Positions 7,829 to 16,947 are shown, numbered from the stretch's first letter. The stretch is 27,025 bases of DNA from Eudoraea sp. (GCA_013042925.1 JABDPH010000234.1:1-27025); one strand, 5' to 3'. Notes: generated from the sequence alone by a model not told the origin. Program-made: numbers and translations.

Positions 7829-8536
7829 ATGCTATATAAACGAATACTTCTTAAACTCAGTGGTGAAGCACTAATGGGCAACAAGCAATACGGCATTGAT
7901 GCCGCGAGACTGGCTGAATATGCGCAGGAAATAAAGGAAGTGGTAGACATGGGGGTTGAAGTAGCAATTGTCATTGGCGGAGGAAATATCTTTAGAGGCC
8001 TGGCGGGCGCAAGTAATGGAATGGACAGGGTTCAGGCAGATCATATGGGGATGCTGGCAACGGTCATAAACGGTTTGGCATTACAGAGTGCTTTGGAACT
8101 CAATGGTGTACAAACAAGATTACAATCTGCTATAAAGATCAACGAAGTTGCTGAGCCATTTATAAGAAGAAGAGCTATGCGCCATTTGGAAAAAGGACGT
8201 GTAGTCATTTTTGGAGGGGGTACCGGAAACCCCTATTTTACAACTGATTCTGCTGCAGTTTTAAGGGCAATTGAAGTTGAAGCAGACGTAATCTTAAAAG
8301 GTACAAGAGTGGATGGTATTTACACCAGTGATCCTGAAAAAGATAAAACCGCTACTAAATTTGAAACTATTAGTTTTAATGATGTACTCACCAAAGGCTT
8401 AAAAGTCATGGATACCACGGCTTTTACGCTAAGTCAGGAAAACAATCTTCCAATTGTTGTTTTTGATATGAATAAAAAAGGTAACCTCCTTAAAATAGTA
8501 TCAGGTGAAAATATTGGAACTGTAGTGGATCTTTAG
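7829..8536 (+). CDS. pyrH: UMP kinase
   Basis: 235-residue bacterial UMP kinase of the amino-acid-kinase fold, converting UMP plus ATP to UDP in pyrimidine nucleotide synthesis; it normally works as a hexamer in the cytoplasm. Signatures: [15 protein letters not shown] at the N-terminus (phosphate-binding loop), [13 protein letters not shown] near residue 45-57, [16 protein letters not shown], the [19 protein letters not shown] segment near 129-147, and [17 protein letters not shown]. Length is exactly typical. The ATG at 7829 is the natural start. It is followed after 38 bases by frr, the conserved pyrH-frr pair, and is divergent from the M61 peptidase gene. Confidence 0.97.
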   Translation: MLYKRILLKLSGEALMGNKQYGIDAARLAEYAQEIKEVVDMGVEVAIVIGGGNIFRGLAGASNGMDRVQADHMGMLATVINGLALQSALELNGVQTRLQSAIKINEVAEPFIRRRAMRHLEKGRVVIFGGGTGNPYFTTDSAAVLRAIEVEADVILKGTRVDGIYTSDPEKDKTATKFETISFNDVLTKGLKVMDTTAFTLSQENNLPIVVFDMNKKGNLLKIVSGENIGTVVDL

Positions 8537-8574
8537 TTGGTACAGTTTGTGTAAAATAAGTTATAAAATTTATT

Positions 8575-9129
8575 ATGGACGAAGATGTTAAATTTATTTT
8601 GGAAACCGCCAAAGAAAGTATGGATGGAGCCATATTACATTTGGAAAAGGCATTAGTTAAAATTAGAGCAGGGAAAGCTAACCCCTCCATGTTATCGACG
8701 GTAATGGTTGAGTACTATGGCTCTCAAACACCTTTATCACAGGTGTCTAATATTAATACGCCCGATGCACGAACACTTTCTGTTCAGCCTTGGGAAAAAA
8801 GTTTACTGACAGAAATAGAAACAGCAATTATGAATGCCAACCTTGGTTTTAACCCAATGAATAATGGAGAGGTTGTAATAATTAATGTTCCTCCTCTGAC
8901 TGAAGAAAGAAGAATACAATTAGTAAAGCAGGCGAAAGCGGAAGCGGAAGATGCAAAGATCAGTGTTCGTAGTGCAAGACAGGAAGCTAATAAAGAAATA
9001 AAACACCTGGGGATTTCAGAAGATCTTGAAAAAAATGCAGAAATAGATATTCAGGAAATGACCGACTCCTACACTGAAAAAATAGACAAAATACTTCATG
9101 GCAAGGAAGCAGAGATTATGAAAGTATAA
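8575..9129 (+). CDS. frr: Ribosome recycling factor
   Basis: 184-residue factor that, with EF-G, splits post-termination ribosomes. Visible signatures are LEKALVKIRAGKANPSML in the first long helix, YYGSQTPLSQVSNINTPDARTLSVQPWEK in the small beta domain, NLGFNPMNNGEVVIINVPPLTEERR in the hinge region, and the C-terminal helices with VRSARQEANKEIKHL and a final KIDKILHGKEAEIMKV. Length is typical. It lies 38 bases downstream of pyrH and must share its transcript. No hairpin terminator is visible after it. Confidence 0.97.
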   Translation: MDEDVKFILETAKESMDGAILHLEKALVKIRAGKANPSMLSTVMVEYYGSQTPLSQVSNINTPDARTLSVQPWEKSLLTEIETAIMNANLGFNPMNNGEVVIINVPPLTEERRIQLVKQAKAEAEDAKISVRSARQEANKEIKHLGISEDLEKNAEIDIQEMTDSYTEKIDKILHGKEAEIMKV

Positions 9130-9215
9130 TTCGTGAATTTCCAAAAGGCATACAGCACGGTCATGGTGGCTAGTTATTTGCATATCGACTATTAATTCAT
9201 AAAGGAAATTTAGCT

Positions 9216-9329
9216 CTATCCTTCAAAATAAATAGCAATAATCGCTGCAATAACGATGATAGCAGAAATGACAATTAAAACTCTATATAGTATAATTGCA
9301 ATTTTACTATAGTTTTTATCATCGGTCAT
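9216..9329 (-). CDS. Probable 37-residue single-pass membrane protein
   Basis: A short open frame in the frr-RND spacer, below usual length limits. It starts at ATG (9327-9329) and ends at TAG (9216-9218). The product begins with a polar stretch MTDDKNYSKI, then a long hydrophobic run of about 23 residues rich in Ile, Val and Ala (from about IILYRVLIVIS through AIIAIY), and ends YFEG. The composition (charged N-terminus, one clean transmembrane helix, short acidic end) is what a real small membrane protein looks like and is unlikely in random AT-rich DNA, but there is no recognisable family, promoter or ribosome-binding site. It is antisense to the direction of frr and the RND gene. Function unknown. 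Confidence 0.5.
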   Translation of the reverse strand: MTDDKNYSKIAIILYRVLIVISAIIVIAAIIAIYFEG

Positions 9330-9487
9330 AGCATCATTTCTTTTAACCCATTTTAGTGGAATTTTCTAATGGATAATTTTACTACCGCTCAATTTACATA
9401 AATTCTTTAGGATATAGTCCTTTCTGATTTAAAGGTTGGTATTCACTATTTTACAGCCGGTTTCTAGGTACAGTGCTCCTTGTTTTC

Positions 9488-9495
9488 TACCTTTG
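9488..9495 (+). promoter_or_regulatory. Candidate -7 box for the RND exporter gene
   Basis: TACCTTTG fits TAnnTTTG and is followed by GCCGCGG, a common context at flavobacterial starts. The upstream -33 box is poor. The transcript start would be about 95 bases before the preferred ATG at 9595. Confidence 0.45.
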
Positions 9496-9594
9496 CCGCG
9501 GTTAAAAAAGCAATAGTAAAAAAGCTTATGCCAATTGAATTGGTCTTCAGACCTGAGTGTTCATAAAAAACACAATCAATTTTTAATTAATAGT

Positions 9595-11997
9595 ATGGTT
9601 TCGAAGATTACGAGCGGATTTTGGGCAAAGGTTGGAAGAATAATTCTTAGAAACAGAATTCTTATTTTATTGGGAATCGCTTCCTTTACCGTTTTCCTGG
9701 GTTTTCAATGGAAGAACATGCAATTTTCCACTTCTGAGGCGAATTTACTCCCGGATGATCATCCCCTGAATATTGCCTATGAAGATTTTCTTGAAAAATT
9801 TGGTGAAGAAGGCAATACAATTGCTTTTGCAATTAAAGACAGTTTGTTTAATGAAGTTGATAATTTTAACAGATGGAACAGATTAAGCAAACAATTGGCA
9901 GCTTTTCCGGAAGTAGACTTTGTCGTATCTATAGATAATCTAAAAGAACTCATTAGGGACAAAAAGGAAAAGCAATTCGTTCTGCGTCCTTTAATTGAGC
10001 AGACTCCCCTTAATAATACCGAAGTAGACAGCCTAACAAATTATCTGTTCAATAACTTACCGTTTTATGATAACCTGTTATATAATAAAGAAACAGGAAC
10101 CATAAGAACACTTGTCTATTTAGACAAGGATATTGTAAATACTTCTGTTCGGAAAGACTTTATTTTAAAAGACCTCCATACGCTTATATCTGATTTTGAA
10201 AAGGAAACCAAAATGGATGTTCGAGTTTCCGGAATGCCGTATATACGAACAATGAACACGCAACACATTATTGATGAAATAGGAATTTTTATTGCGGCAG
10301 CACTAATTGTTACTTCCTTAATTTTCTTTTTCTTTTTCCGCAGTATTCGGGCAACGCTAATTTCCATGTGTGTAGTCCTAATTGGCGTTATGTGGGCATT
10401 TGGGATCCTTGGACTCTTGAAATATGAAATAACCGTTTTAACAGCCCTTATTCCTCCGCTAATCATAGTAATTGGGATCCCAAATTGTATTTTTCTCATC
10501 AATAAATATCAACAGGAAGTTAAAAAACATGGAAATCAGGCTTTATCATTAAAGAGAGTCATATCAAAAATTGGTAATGCAACCCTGATGACGAATGTCA
10601 CCACGGCTTGTGGTTTTGCGACATTTATTATAACAGACAGTAAACTTTTGACTGAATTTGGTATAGTAGCCTCAATTAATATATTGTGCATCTTCATGCT
10701 TTCCATACTTATTATACCAATCGTGTATAGTTTTATGTACCCGCCAAAATCAAAACATCTGAAACACCTCAACAAAAAATGGATAGATGCTTTTGTAAAC
10801 TGGATGGAGCATATAGTACGAGAAAAAAGGATTGCTATTTATTCGATCTCTTTGATAGCATTAATAATTAGTATCATTGGAATTTATCAAATCAAAATTT
10901 CCGGAAATCTTGTTGAAGATATGCCTAAAAACACCGGGTTTTATAAAGACATCCAATTTTTTGATGAAGAGTTCAATGGAATTATGCCCATTGAAATTGT
11001 TATAGATACAGAAAGAAAAAAAGGGGTGCTAAAGCCCGTTACACTGAAAAAAATGAATCAGTTGGGGGAAATGATTGAAGAGACCCCTTCGTTATCCAAA
11101 CCCATATCCGTAGTTAATATAGTAAAGTATTCCAAGCAGGCTTTTTATAGCGGAATTCCTAAATATTACCAACTACCCACATCTCAGGAATACAATTTCA
11201 TTATGGATGCAGCCCGAAAATCTCAGGGAAATGAGGGCTTAATTGAAAATTTTGTTGACAGTACCGGGCAGGTTGCAAGGATTACCACCTTCATCAAAGA
11301 TGTACCAACTGAGGAAATGGAAGAAATTGAAAAATCGATGCTTGATGAAATTACCAAGATATTTCCAGCCGATCGTTTCAATGTTTATGTGACAGGAAAA
11401 GCGTTACTTTTTTTAAAAGGCACCAAATATTTAGTAAAGAATTTAGTGCTTTCTTTATCCCTGGCCATTCTTTTAATAGCTTTATTTATGGCTTATTTGT
11501 TCCGTTCATTCCGAATGATTGTTATTTCTTTAATACCAAATCTCCTGCCATTGGCCATTACTGCCGGTGTTATGGGTTTTGTAGGTGTACCCATTAAACC
11601 TTCTACAATATTGGTTTTTAGTATCGCATTCGGGATATCAGTTGATGACACCATTCACTTTCTGGCAAAGTACAGACAAGAACTGACCGCCAACCATTGG
11701 CGAATTCAAAAATCGGTTTATGCAGCTTTACGTGAGACCGGTGTAAGCATGTTTTATACATCGATTGTCCTTTTCTTTGGCTTTTCTGTATTTACCATTT
11801 CCAGTTTTGGAGGAACTGTTGCTCTGGGTGCATTGGTGTCGGCTACATTGCTCTTTGCCATGTTGGCCAATTTAATTTTACTTCCTTCACTACTTCTTTC
11901 CTTAGAACGAAGTATCGCTAACAAACAAGTTCTAAAAAAACCTCAAATAGATATTCTTCCAAAAGAGGAGTTGCCCAGAAGAAGATCGCAAGATTAA
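9595..11997 (+). CDS. RND superfamily (MMPL/Patched-like) exporter
   Basis: 800-residue inner-membrane protein of the RND superfamily, probably exporting a lipid or other hydrophobic compound using the proton gradient; the cargo is unknown. It has the duplicated plan: one helix near the N-terminus, a large periplasmic loop, five helices (the block around IFIAAALIVTSLIFFFFF to IVASINILCIFMLSILII), then the same again, for 12 helices in total. The second half has FGISVDDTIHFLAKYRQE, whose paired aspartates lie in the helix used for proton relay in this family; the first half has GIPNCIFLINKYQQE at the equivalent place and lacks the aspartates. I chose ATG at 9595 (product MVSKITSGFWAKVG) over a TTG at 9535, because family members begin close to this sequence. 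The gene is a single unit, upstream of asnS. Confidence 0.9.
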   Translation: MVSKITSGFWAKVGRIILRNRILILLGIASFTVFLGFQWKNMQFSTSEANLLPDDHPLNIAYEDFLEKFGEEGNTIAFAIKDSLFNEVDNFNRWNRLSKQLAAFPEVDFVVSIDNLKELIRDKKEKQFVLRPLIEQTPLNNTEVDSLTNYLFNNLPFYDNLLYNKETGTIRTLVYLDKDIVNTSVRKDFILKDLHTLISDFEKETKMDVRVSGMPYIRTMNTQHIIDEIGIFIAAALIVTSLIFFFFFRSIRATLISMCVVLIGVMWAFGILGLLKYEITVLTALIPPLIIVIGIPNCIFLINKYQQEVKKHGNQALSLKRVISKIGNATLMTNVTTACGFATFIITDSKLLTEFGIVASINILCIFMLSILIIPIVYSFMYPPKSKHLKHLNKKWIDAFVNWMEHIVREKRIAIYSISLIALIISIIGIYQIKISGNLVEDMPKNTGFYKDIQFFDEEFNGIMPIEIVIDTERKKGVLKPVTLKKMNQLGEMIEETPSLSKPISVVNIVKYSKQAFYSGIPKYYQLPTSQEYNFIMDAARKSQGNEGLIENFVDSTGQVARITTFIKDVPTEEMEEIEKSMLDEITKIFPADRFNVYVTGKALLFLKGTKYLVKNLVLSLSLAILLIALFMAYLFRSFRMIVISLIPNLLPLAITAGVMGFVGVPIKPSTILVFSIAFGISVDDTIHFLAKYRQELTANHWRIQKSVYAALRETGVSMFYTSIVLFFGFSVFTISSFGGTVALGALVSATLLFAMLANLILLPSLLLSLERSIANKQVLKKPQIDILPKEELPRRRSQD

Positions 11998-12059
11998 GTC
12001 AATGGTATTCGCGAGCCATTTTATAAGTTGTTTAAAGCTGTATATTTTTATCAATAAGT

Positions 12060-12067
12060 TATCTTTG
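12060..12067 (+). promoter_or_regulatory. Candidate asnS promoter -7 box
   Basis: TATCTTTG matches TAnnTTTG and lies 26 bases before the asnS ATG. The -33 region is not convincing (GCTG at 12037-12040, 19 bases upstream). Confidence 0.45.
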
Positions 12068-12093
12068 CCATTTAAATTTAGAACTGATCTCAA

Positions 12094-13527
12094 ATGAAAT
12101 CATACAGCATAAATGAGCTACTTCAGGCACCCCCTTTGAATCAGAAGGTAGAAGTAAATGGATGGGTTAAAACATTTAGAAGCAATAGGTTTATTGCTTT
12201 GAATGATGGTTCTACTATTCAAAACATTCAATGTGTGGTTGATTTCGAGCAATTCGATGAAGAATTACTAAAGAAAATTGCAACAGGAGCTGCCTTAAAA
12301 ATAAGCGGTGTCCTTGTGGAAAGCTTGGGAAAAGGACAAAGCGTTGAGATACAAGCGGAAGAAATTTCTGTACATGGCATCTCTGACCCGGATAGCTATC
12401 CCATTCAACCCAAAAAGCATTCAATGGAGTTTTTAAGGGAACATGCACATCTAAGGATACGCACAAATACCTTTGCTGCTGTAATGCGTGTAAGATCTGC
12501 CCTTAGTTTTGCTATACATGCATATTTTCAAAAAAACGGATTCTACTATTTTCATGCCCCCATAATTACTGGTTCAGATGCCGAAGGGGCAGGTGAAATG
12601 TTCAGAGTGAGTACACTAGATCCAAAAAATCCTCCTTTAACAGATAATGGTGACGTAAATTATAAAGAAGATTTTTTTGGGAAGGAAACCAATCTAACCG
12701 TTTCTGGTCAGCTTGAAGCAGAAGCATATGCTATGGGATTGGGTAAAGTATATACTTTTGGCCCAACTTTTAGAGCTGAAAATTCGAATACTTCAAGGCA
12801 TCTGGCGGAGTTTTGGATGATTGAACCTGAAATGGCTTTTTATGATCTGAAAGATAATATGGATCTGGCAGAAGATTTTATTAAAAATATCATTTCTTAT
12901 CTTCTAGAAAATTGTGAAGAGGATTTGGCATTCCTCGAAAAACGACTTCTCGATGAAGAGAAAACAAAGCCGATGGCAGAGCGAAGTGAAATGAAGCTTA
13001 GGGAAAAGCTGAAATTTGTAGTGGATAACGAATTTATTAGAATAACATATACCGAAGCAATAGAAATTTTAAGGAATAGCAAGCCTAACAAAAAGAAAAA
13101 GTTTAAATTTCTAATAAACGAATGGGGTGCAGATCTACAAAGTGAACACGAACGCTATTTAGTTGAAAAGCACTTCAAATGCCCTGTTATTTTATTTGAC
13201 TATCCTGCCAAAATAAAGGCGTTTTATATGCGTTTAAATGAAGACGGGAAAACAGTAAGAGCGATGGATATACTATTCCCGGGAATAGGTGAAATTGTGG
13301 GGGGATCTCAGCGTGAAGAACGACTGGATGTCTTAAACGAAAAAATAGCCGCTTTAGGTATTGATGAAAAAGAACTTTGGTGGTATCTCGATCTAAGGAA
13401 ATTTGGAACGGCAATTCATAGTGGATTTGGACTCGGCTTTGAACGAATGGTACAATTTGCTACAGGAATGGGAAACATAAGGGATGTGATCCCATTTCCA
13501 CGAACTCCGCAAAACGCAGAGTTTTAA
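12094..13527 (+). CDS. asnS: Asparaginyl-tRNA synthetase
   Basis: 477-residue class II aminoacyl-tRNA synthetase that charges tRNA-Asn with asparagine. The first ~110 residues are the OB-fold anticodon-binding domain ([22 protein letters not shown]). The catalytic core has the AsnRS-type loop [12 protein letters not shown], the [29 protein letters not shown] stretch (class II motif 2), [15 protein letters not shown], and motif 3 [15 protein letters not shown], ending [16 protein letters not shown]. AsnRS is favoured over AspRS by the overall length and the C-terminal IPFPRTP. It is longer than the E. coli enzyme by a small charged insertion around residues 290-310, as is usual in Bacteroidetes. 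rpoN follows 62 bases later and may share the transcript. Confidence 0.97.
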   Translation: MKSYSINELLQAPPLNQKVEVNGWVKTFRSNRFIALNDGSTIQNIQCVVDFEQFDEELLKKIATGAALKISGVLVESLGKGQSVEIQAEEISVHGISDPDSYPIQPKKHSMEFLREHAHLRIRTNTFAAVMRVRSALSFAIHAYFQKNGFYYFHAPIITGSDAEGAGEMFRVSTLDPKNPPLTDNGDVNYKEDFFGKETNLTVSGQLEAEAYAMGLGKVYTFGPTFRAENSNTSRHLAEFWMIEPEMAFYDLKDNMDLAEDFIKNIISYLLENCEEDLAFLEKRLLDEEKTKPMAERSEMKLREKLKFVVDNEFIRITYTEAIEILRNSKPNKKKKFKFLINEWGADLQSEHERYLVEKHFKCPVILFDYPAKIKAFYMRLNEDGKTVRAMDILFPGIGEIVGGSQREERLDVLNEKIAALGIDEKELWWYLDLRKFGTAIHSGFGLGFERMVQFATGMGNIRDVIPFPRTPQNAEF

Positions 13528-13589
13528 AACCAAAATCGCAACATGACATTAATTCTTTAACTTTATAGATAGGAAAAGAATACAAGCTT

Positions 13590-15047
13590 ATGCTCAAACA
13601 ACACTTACAGTTTAAATTATCGCAAAAGCTATCTCCACAGCAAATTCAGCTGATGAAACTTATTCAGCTGCCTACCCAGGCATTTGAGCAGCGGGTTAAC
13701 CAGGAACTTGAAGAAAACCCGGCATTAGAAAAAGGTAAAGAAGAAAAAGATGCATTAGATGATGATTTTAACGATGACTACGAAGGAGCATCAGAAGGCG
13801 AAAGCATTGCCGCAGAAGATATCAATATTGATGATTATTTAAGCGACGATGAAGTCCCCGACTATCGGACCAGGACTAGTAATTATAGTCCGGATGATGA
13901 TGAAAAGAGCATACCTTATGCAGCCGGTATCTCGTTTAATCAATATCTAATTAATCAATTGAATACCATATATCTCAATGACCAGGAATGGTCAATTGCT
14001 GAATTTTTAGTTGGCAGTGTTGATGAGAGTGGATATATAAGAAGACCCCTGGCGGATATAGCAGACGATTTGGCCTTTACACAAAACATCTATTGTGAAG
14101 AGGAGGATATAGAAAGGGTATTGAAAATTGTCCAGGAATTGGATCCACCAGGTATTGCAGCAAGGACGTTGGATGAGTGCCTCATACTTCAGCTTAAACG
14201 CAAAGAGAGAACTCCAAGTATTGAATTAGCCATTAATATCCTGGATAAATCCTTTGAGCAATTTACCAAAAAACACTATAGTAAACTGCTTCAGAAATTT
14301 GATATCACTGAAGACGAACTCAAAGAAGCCGTTGCTGAAATTGAAAAATTAAATCCTAAACCCGGTGGTTCTTATTCCGGCAGCAATAAGGTCATTGAAC
14401 ATATTGTTCCGGATTTTTCCATTAAGATTGTTGATGGACAACTGGAATTAACCTTAAATGGAAGAAATGCACCGGAACTTCATATTTCAAATGAGTATAG
14501 CAATATGTTAGCCGGTTACAAAAGTGCAAAGGACAAATCCAAATCGCAAAAAGATGCTGTTATGTTCATCAAACAAAAGTTGGATTCCGCAAAGTGGTTT
14601 ATTGATGCTATTAAACAGCGGCAGCAAACGCTCTTTATTACTATGAACGCCATAATGCAATATCAAAAAGAATATTTTCTTAGTGGTGATGAACGGAAAT
14701 TACGACCCATGATCTTAAAAGATATTGCAGATGCGATTCATATGGATGTATCTACTGTTTCAAGGGTTGCCAACAGTAAATATGTTGATACTCCTTATGG
14801 CACAAAATTAATTAAGGAGTATTTCTCTGAATCGATGAAAAATGTAGAAGGAGAAGATGTTTCTACCAGGGAAATCAAAAGTATTTTGGAAACGGTTATA
14901 AGGGATGAAGAAAAGAAAAAACCACTAACAGATGATAAGTTGGCCGCGATGCTAAAAAAGAAGGGATATCCAATTGCGAGGCGAACAGTAGCTAAATATA
15001 GAGAACAAATGGGTATTCCTGTAGCCCGCTTAAGAAAACAGATTTAA
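13590..15047 (+). CDS. rpoN: RNA polymerase sigma-54 factor
   Basis: 485-residue sigma-54, which directs RNA polymerase to -24/-12 promoters and needs an AAA+ activator. Region I is at the N-terminus (LQFKLSQKLSPQQIQLMKLIQLP, then ELEENPALE), with the Gln/Leu-rich pattern that contacts the activator. Residues about 45-105 are a very acidic region II. The core-binding part follows (LDPPGIAARTLDECLILQLK). The DNA-binding domain has a helix-turn-helix (IADAIHMDVSTVSRVANSKYV) and the RpoN box ARRTVAKYRE near the C-terminus. All parts are present, so the factor should be functional. No activator gene lies in the window. The stop overlaps the next gene's ATG by one base (15047), so translational coupling to the PAP2-like gene is likely. 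Confidence 0.97.
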   Translation: MLKQHLQFKLSQKLSPQQIQLMKLIQLPTQAFEQRVNQELEENPALEKGKEEKDALDDDFNDDYEGASEGESIAAEDINIDDYLSDDEVPDYRTRTSNYSPDDDEKSIPYAAGISFNQYLINQLNTIYLNDQEWSIAEFLVGSVDESGYIRRPLADIADDLAFTQNIYCEEEDIERVLKIVQELDPPGIAARTLDECLILQLKRKERTPSIELAINILDKSFEQFTKKHYSKLLQKFDITEDELKEAVAEIEKLNPKPGGSYSGSNKVIEHIVPDFSIKIVDGQLELTLNGRNAPELHISNEYSNMLAGYKSAKDKSKSQKDAVMFIKQKLDSAKWFIDAIKQRQQTLFITMNAIMQYQKEYFLSGDERKLRPMILKDIADAIHMDVSTVSRVANSKYVDTPYGTKLIKEYFSESMKNVEGEDVSTREIKSILETVIRDEEKKKPLTDDKLAAMLKKKGYPIARRTVAKYREQMGIPVARLRKQI

Positions 15048-15652
15048 TGACACTGTTTTTCAAAATAATCTCTTATTTATTTCATCCCATTTTTGTACCC
15101 ATTGCAGGAACTATAACCTATTTTGTTATAACCCCTAAATACAGCCCTCTGGAACTTCAAAGTGGCAACATTTTACCCATATTTATACTGACAGTTATCA
15201 TACCTATTATTAGCTTTCTAATTTTAAAAAATCTAGGGGTTGTAAATTCAATTTTTTTGCCTGGAACAAATGAACGCAAATATCCTTTGATTATCCAAAT
15301 TGCTTTACTCCTGATGATAGTAATTAAAGTAATTCCCAATAATTACACGCTGGAATTGAATTTTTACTTTGTAGGTTTGCTTAGCGCTACTATTGCCTGC
15401 CTGTTTTTAATTTTTCTTAAATTTAGAACTAGTTTACATATGGTAGGTGTGGGTAGCTATCTTATGTTTTTGATAGCTCTAAGTATTCATTTTGAAATAA
15501 ATATAACTATTGCAATTAGCCTTTTTACCTTATTGACAGGACTTCTGGCTACTGCCAGGCTTTATCTAAATAGACATAGCAGGGCGGAAGTATTAATTGG
15601 TTTTCTAATTGGATTTGGGTCACAATTAATGACTATCAAATTCTGGCTTTAG
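15047..15652 (+). CDS. PAP2-like multi-pass membrane protein
   Basis: 201-residue integral membrane protein with about six hydrophobic segments. Its C-terminal part ARLYLNRHSRAEVLIGFLIG follows the third motif of the PAP2 phosphatase family (R-x5-H-x3-D-x3-G), with Arg171 and His177 kept but the aspartate replaced by Glu181. The middle motif is reduced to SLHM (Ser129, His131), and the first motif may be represented by NERKYP at 76-80. It is thus a divergent relative of membrane phosphatases acting on lipid phosphates; whether it is catalytic is unclear. It starts inside the rpoN stop codon (ATG at 15047-15049), so it is probably coupled to rpoN, and it ends only two bases before the convergent barrel gene. 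Confidence 0.78.
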   Translation: MTLFFKIISYLFHPIFVPIAGTITYFVITPKYSPLELQSGNILPIFILTVIIPIISFLILKNLGVVNSIFLPGTNERKYPLIIQIALLLMIVIKVIPNNYTLELNFYFVGLLSATIACLFLIFLKFRTSLHMVGVGSYLMFLIALSIHFEINITIAISLFTLLTGLLATARLYLNRHSRAEVLIGFLIGFGSQLMTIKFWL

Positions 15653-15654
15653 CA

Positions 15655-16338
15655 TTAAAGGATATAAAAGATAATTCCTATTCGCAAAGGTCTAAACTCA
15701 ATTGATTCTCCCTCTACAGTATTTACATTATCGTTGAACAAATTACTAAGTGCGTAATAAGCATGCACATTAACGGTACTATAGCCAAAATTAAGCATAA
15801 GACCATATCTAAATTTACGAATATCAGTATTATTAAATGATATTTTAGCAGTGTTAGAAACAAACTTTGATCTACTGCCCACAACATAACCTAATTTCAT
15901 TCCCGCATAAATGCGCCAAAACTTATAATCACTTGGTGTAGATGTACGCCATCTGATTTCAATAGGCATTTCTATAACATACGAATCTAATTTATTTCGC
16001 TTATACGATGTATCAGAATCAAGTACAATATATTCTAAACCATTCTCTGTTTCATTAACGAATAAGTTAGAATAATAGTTATTATACGCATAACCGAGTC
16101 CCAACCCTATTGCAAAATTTCTACGCCTGTTTAACGGTAGATCCTTTATAAATCCTCCCATTAAGCCATAAGAAAAATTACTCTGAGTAACTCCATTAGG
16201 TTTGTTTAAGATAATATTATAGGTTATGCCCAGGTAAAATTGATCCTCAAGGTATTTAAGGTCTTCTACTACGGCTTTCTCCTGCGCACAAAGATTAATT
16301 GTGAATCCTAAAATTAAAAATAGTACATGGCGTTGCAT
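15655..16338 (-). CDS. PorT-like outer-membrane beta-barrel protein
   Basis: 227-residue secreted protein. Residues 1-18 form a signal peptide ending CAQ, and the rest alternates short amphipathic strands with polar turns (FSYGLMGGFIKDLPL, NFAIGLGLGYAYNNYYSN, SYVIEMPIEIRWRT, FWRIYAGMKLGYVVG, FRYGLMLNFGYSTVNVHAYYALSNLF), ending in a terminal strand LRIGIIFYIL with an aromatic near the end. This is the small outer-membrane barrel type (porin family / OMP_b-brl_2), often labelled PorT in Bacteroidetes. Whether it is the true type IX secretion protein PorT/SprT cannot be settled by eye, so no symbol is given. It lies downstream of the exbBD operon on the same strand but beyond a strong terminator, and seems to have its own promoter. 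Confidence 0.8.
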   Translation of the reverse strand: MQRHVLFLILGFTINLCAQEKAVVEDLKYLEDQFYLGITYNIILNKPNGVTQSNFSYGLMGGFIKDLPLNRRRNFAIGLGLGYAYNNYYSNLFVNETENGLEYIVLDSDTSYKRNKLDSYVIEMPIEIRWRTSTPSDYKFWRIYAGMKLGYVVGSRSKFVSNTAKISFNNTDIRKFRYGLMLNFGYSTVNVHAYYALSNLFNDNVNTVEGESIEFRPLRIGIIFYIL

Positions 16339-16345
16339 AGGACCT

Positions 16346-16378
16346 TAAAGGTAAATAATAAACGAAACCAAGAGCAAA
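16346..16378 (-). promoter_or_regulatory. Candidate promoter of the PorT-like gene
   Basis: On the minus strand, TTTG (complement of 16375-16378) lies 21 bases before TACCTTTA (complement of 16346-16353), close to the Bacteroidetes consensus with A for the final G. It would give an almost leaderless mRNA for the gene starting at 16338, and its -33 box sits in the T-tract of the exbD terminator. Confidence 0.45.
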
Positions 16379-16379
16379 A

Positions 16380-16415
16380 AAAAAGTGCTTCAAAATATAT
16401 TTTGAAGCACTTTTT
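16380..16415 (-). terminator. Strong terminator of the exbB-exbD operon
   Basis: A 16-bp perfect inverted repeat with a TATA loop: AAAAAGTGCTTCAAAA (16380-16395) and its complement (16400-16415). On the minus strand it is followed by a run of about nine T, 30 bases after the last exbD stop codon. Confidence 0.92.
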
Positions 16416-16444
16416 ACAATTAATTAAGTATGAAAGTTAATTCT

Positions 16445-16927
16445 TTACTGCAAATTTCTAAAAGCATCCCCTTCGTAGGTCGTATAATTAACCTTTAGAG
16501 CGTTTACTTTTCGCAACTCTTGTTTTATATCTGATATAAGACCCATATTTGCGTTTTTATCCACTTTAAGAGCAGTAGTCAGAACATTCTGTAATTCCTG
16601 GGCCTTTTTAGCCCTCTCCATCAAAATAAAATCTCCAACTTCAGAAACATTTGCAAATTTATCATTCAGTTGAATTTTTGGTTCAGTTCCAAAGACCTTC
16701 TGATATTCTCGTGTAGGTTTCCCCACGTAGATATACAATACCCTATCCTTTTTTTCTAACTTCTTAACCTCACTTGCATTTGGCAAGGTATTCTGAACCA
16801 TTAATGAGCTGTCTTTCATAACGGTTACCGTCATAAAAAAGAACAATAGCATAAAAACAATATCGGGCAAAGAAGCCGTAGATACTGCGGGTAAATCCCC
16901 ATCTTTTTTCTTATTAAATTTTGCCAT
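16445..16927 (-). CDS. exbD: ExbD/TolR-type biopolymer transport protein (second copy)
   Basis: 160-residue inner-membrane protein of the ExbD/TolR family, which with ExbB uses the proton gradient to energise TonB-dependent outer-membrane transport or an equivalent envelope process. A short cytoplasmic N-terminus leads into the single membrane helix LPDIVFMLLFFFMTVTVM; Asp22 in it is the conserved proton-carrying residue. The remainder is a periplasmic domain (VLYIYVGKPTREYQ, then LISDIKQELRKVNALKVNYTTYEGD) of usual size for Bacteroidetes. It differs clearly from the neighbouring ExbD in sequence, so the pair is an old duplication rather than a recent repeat. Last gene of the operon, 20 bases after the other exbD and just before a strong terminator. 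Confidence 0.92.
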   Translation of the reverse strand: MAKFNKKKDGDLPAVSTASLPDIVFMLLFFFMTVTVMKDSSLMVQNTLPNASEVKKLEKKDRVLYIYVGKPTREYQKVFGTEPKIQLNDKFANVSEVGDFILMERAKKAQELQNVLTTALKVDKNANMGLISDIKQELRKVNALKVNYTTYEGDAFRNLQ

Positions 16928-16947
16928 AATTATAACTTAGCTCCTGG

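Larger units (their letters stand above)
9130..9534. other. Spacer between frr and the RND exporter gene
   Basis: About 400 bases with no annotated-size gene. It holds the 37-codon minus-strand frame (9216-9329) and the RND promoter (9488-9495). An ATG at 9528 opens a frame of only 12 codons. No terminator hairpin for frr was found; AATTTCC near 9138 and GGAAATT near 9204 are complementary but too far apart to act as one. Confidence 0.5.

Noticed and set aside
8076..8093. TGGCAT-N5-AGTGCT, resembling a sigma-54 -24/-12 promoter, considered because rpoN is in the window
   Set aside because: It lies inside pyrH coding sequence, departs from the TTGCT box, and no gene starts just downstream. 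No convincing sigma-54 site was found elsewhere by eye.
9528..9566. ATG at 9528 as a start for the RND exporter
   Set aside because: That frame stops after 12 codons; the exporter frame has its first ATG at 9595.
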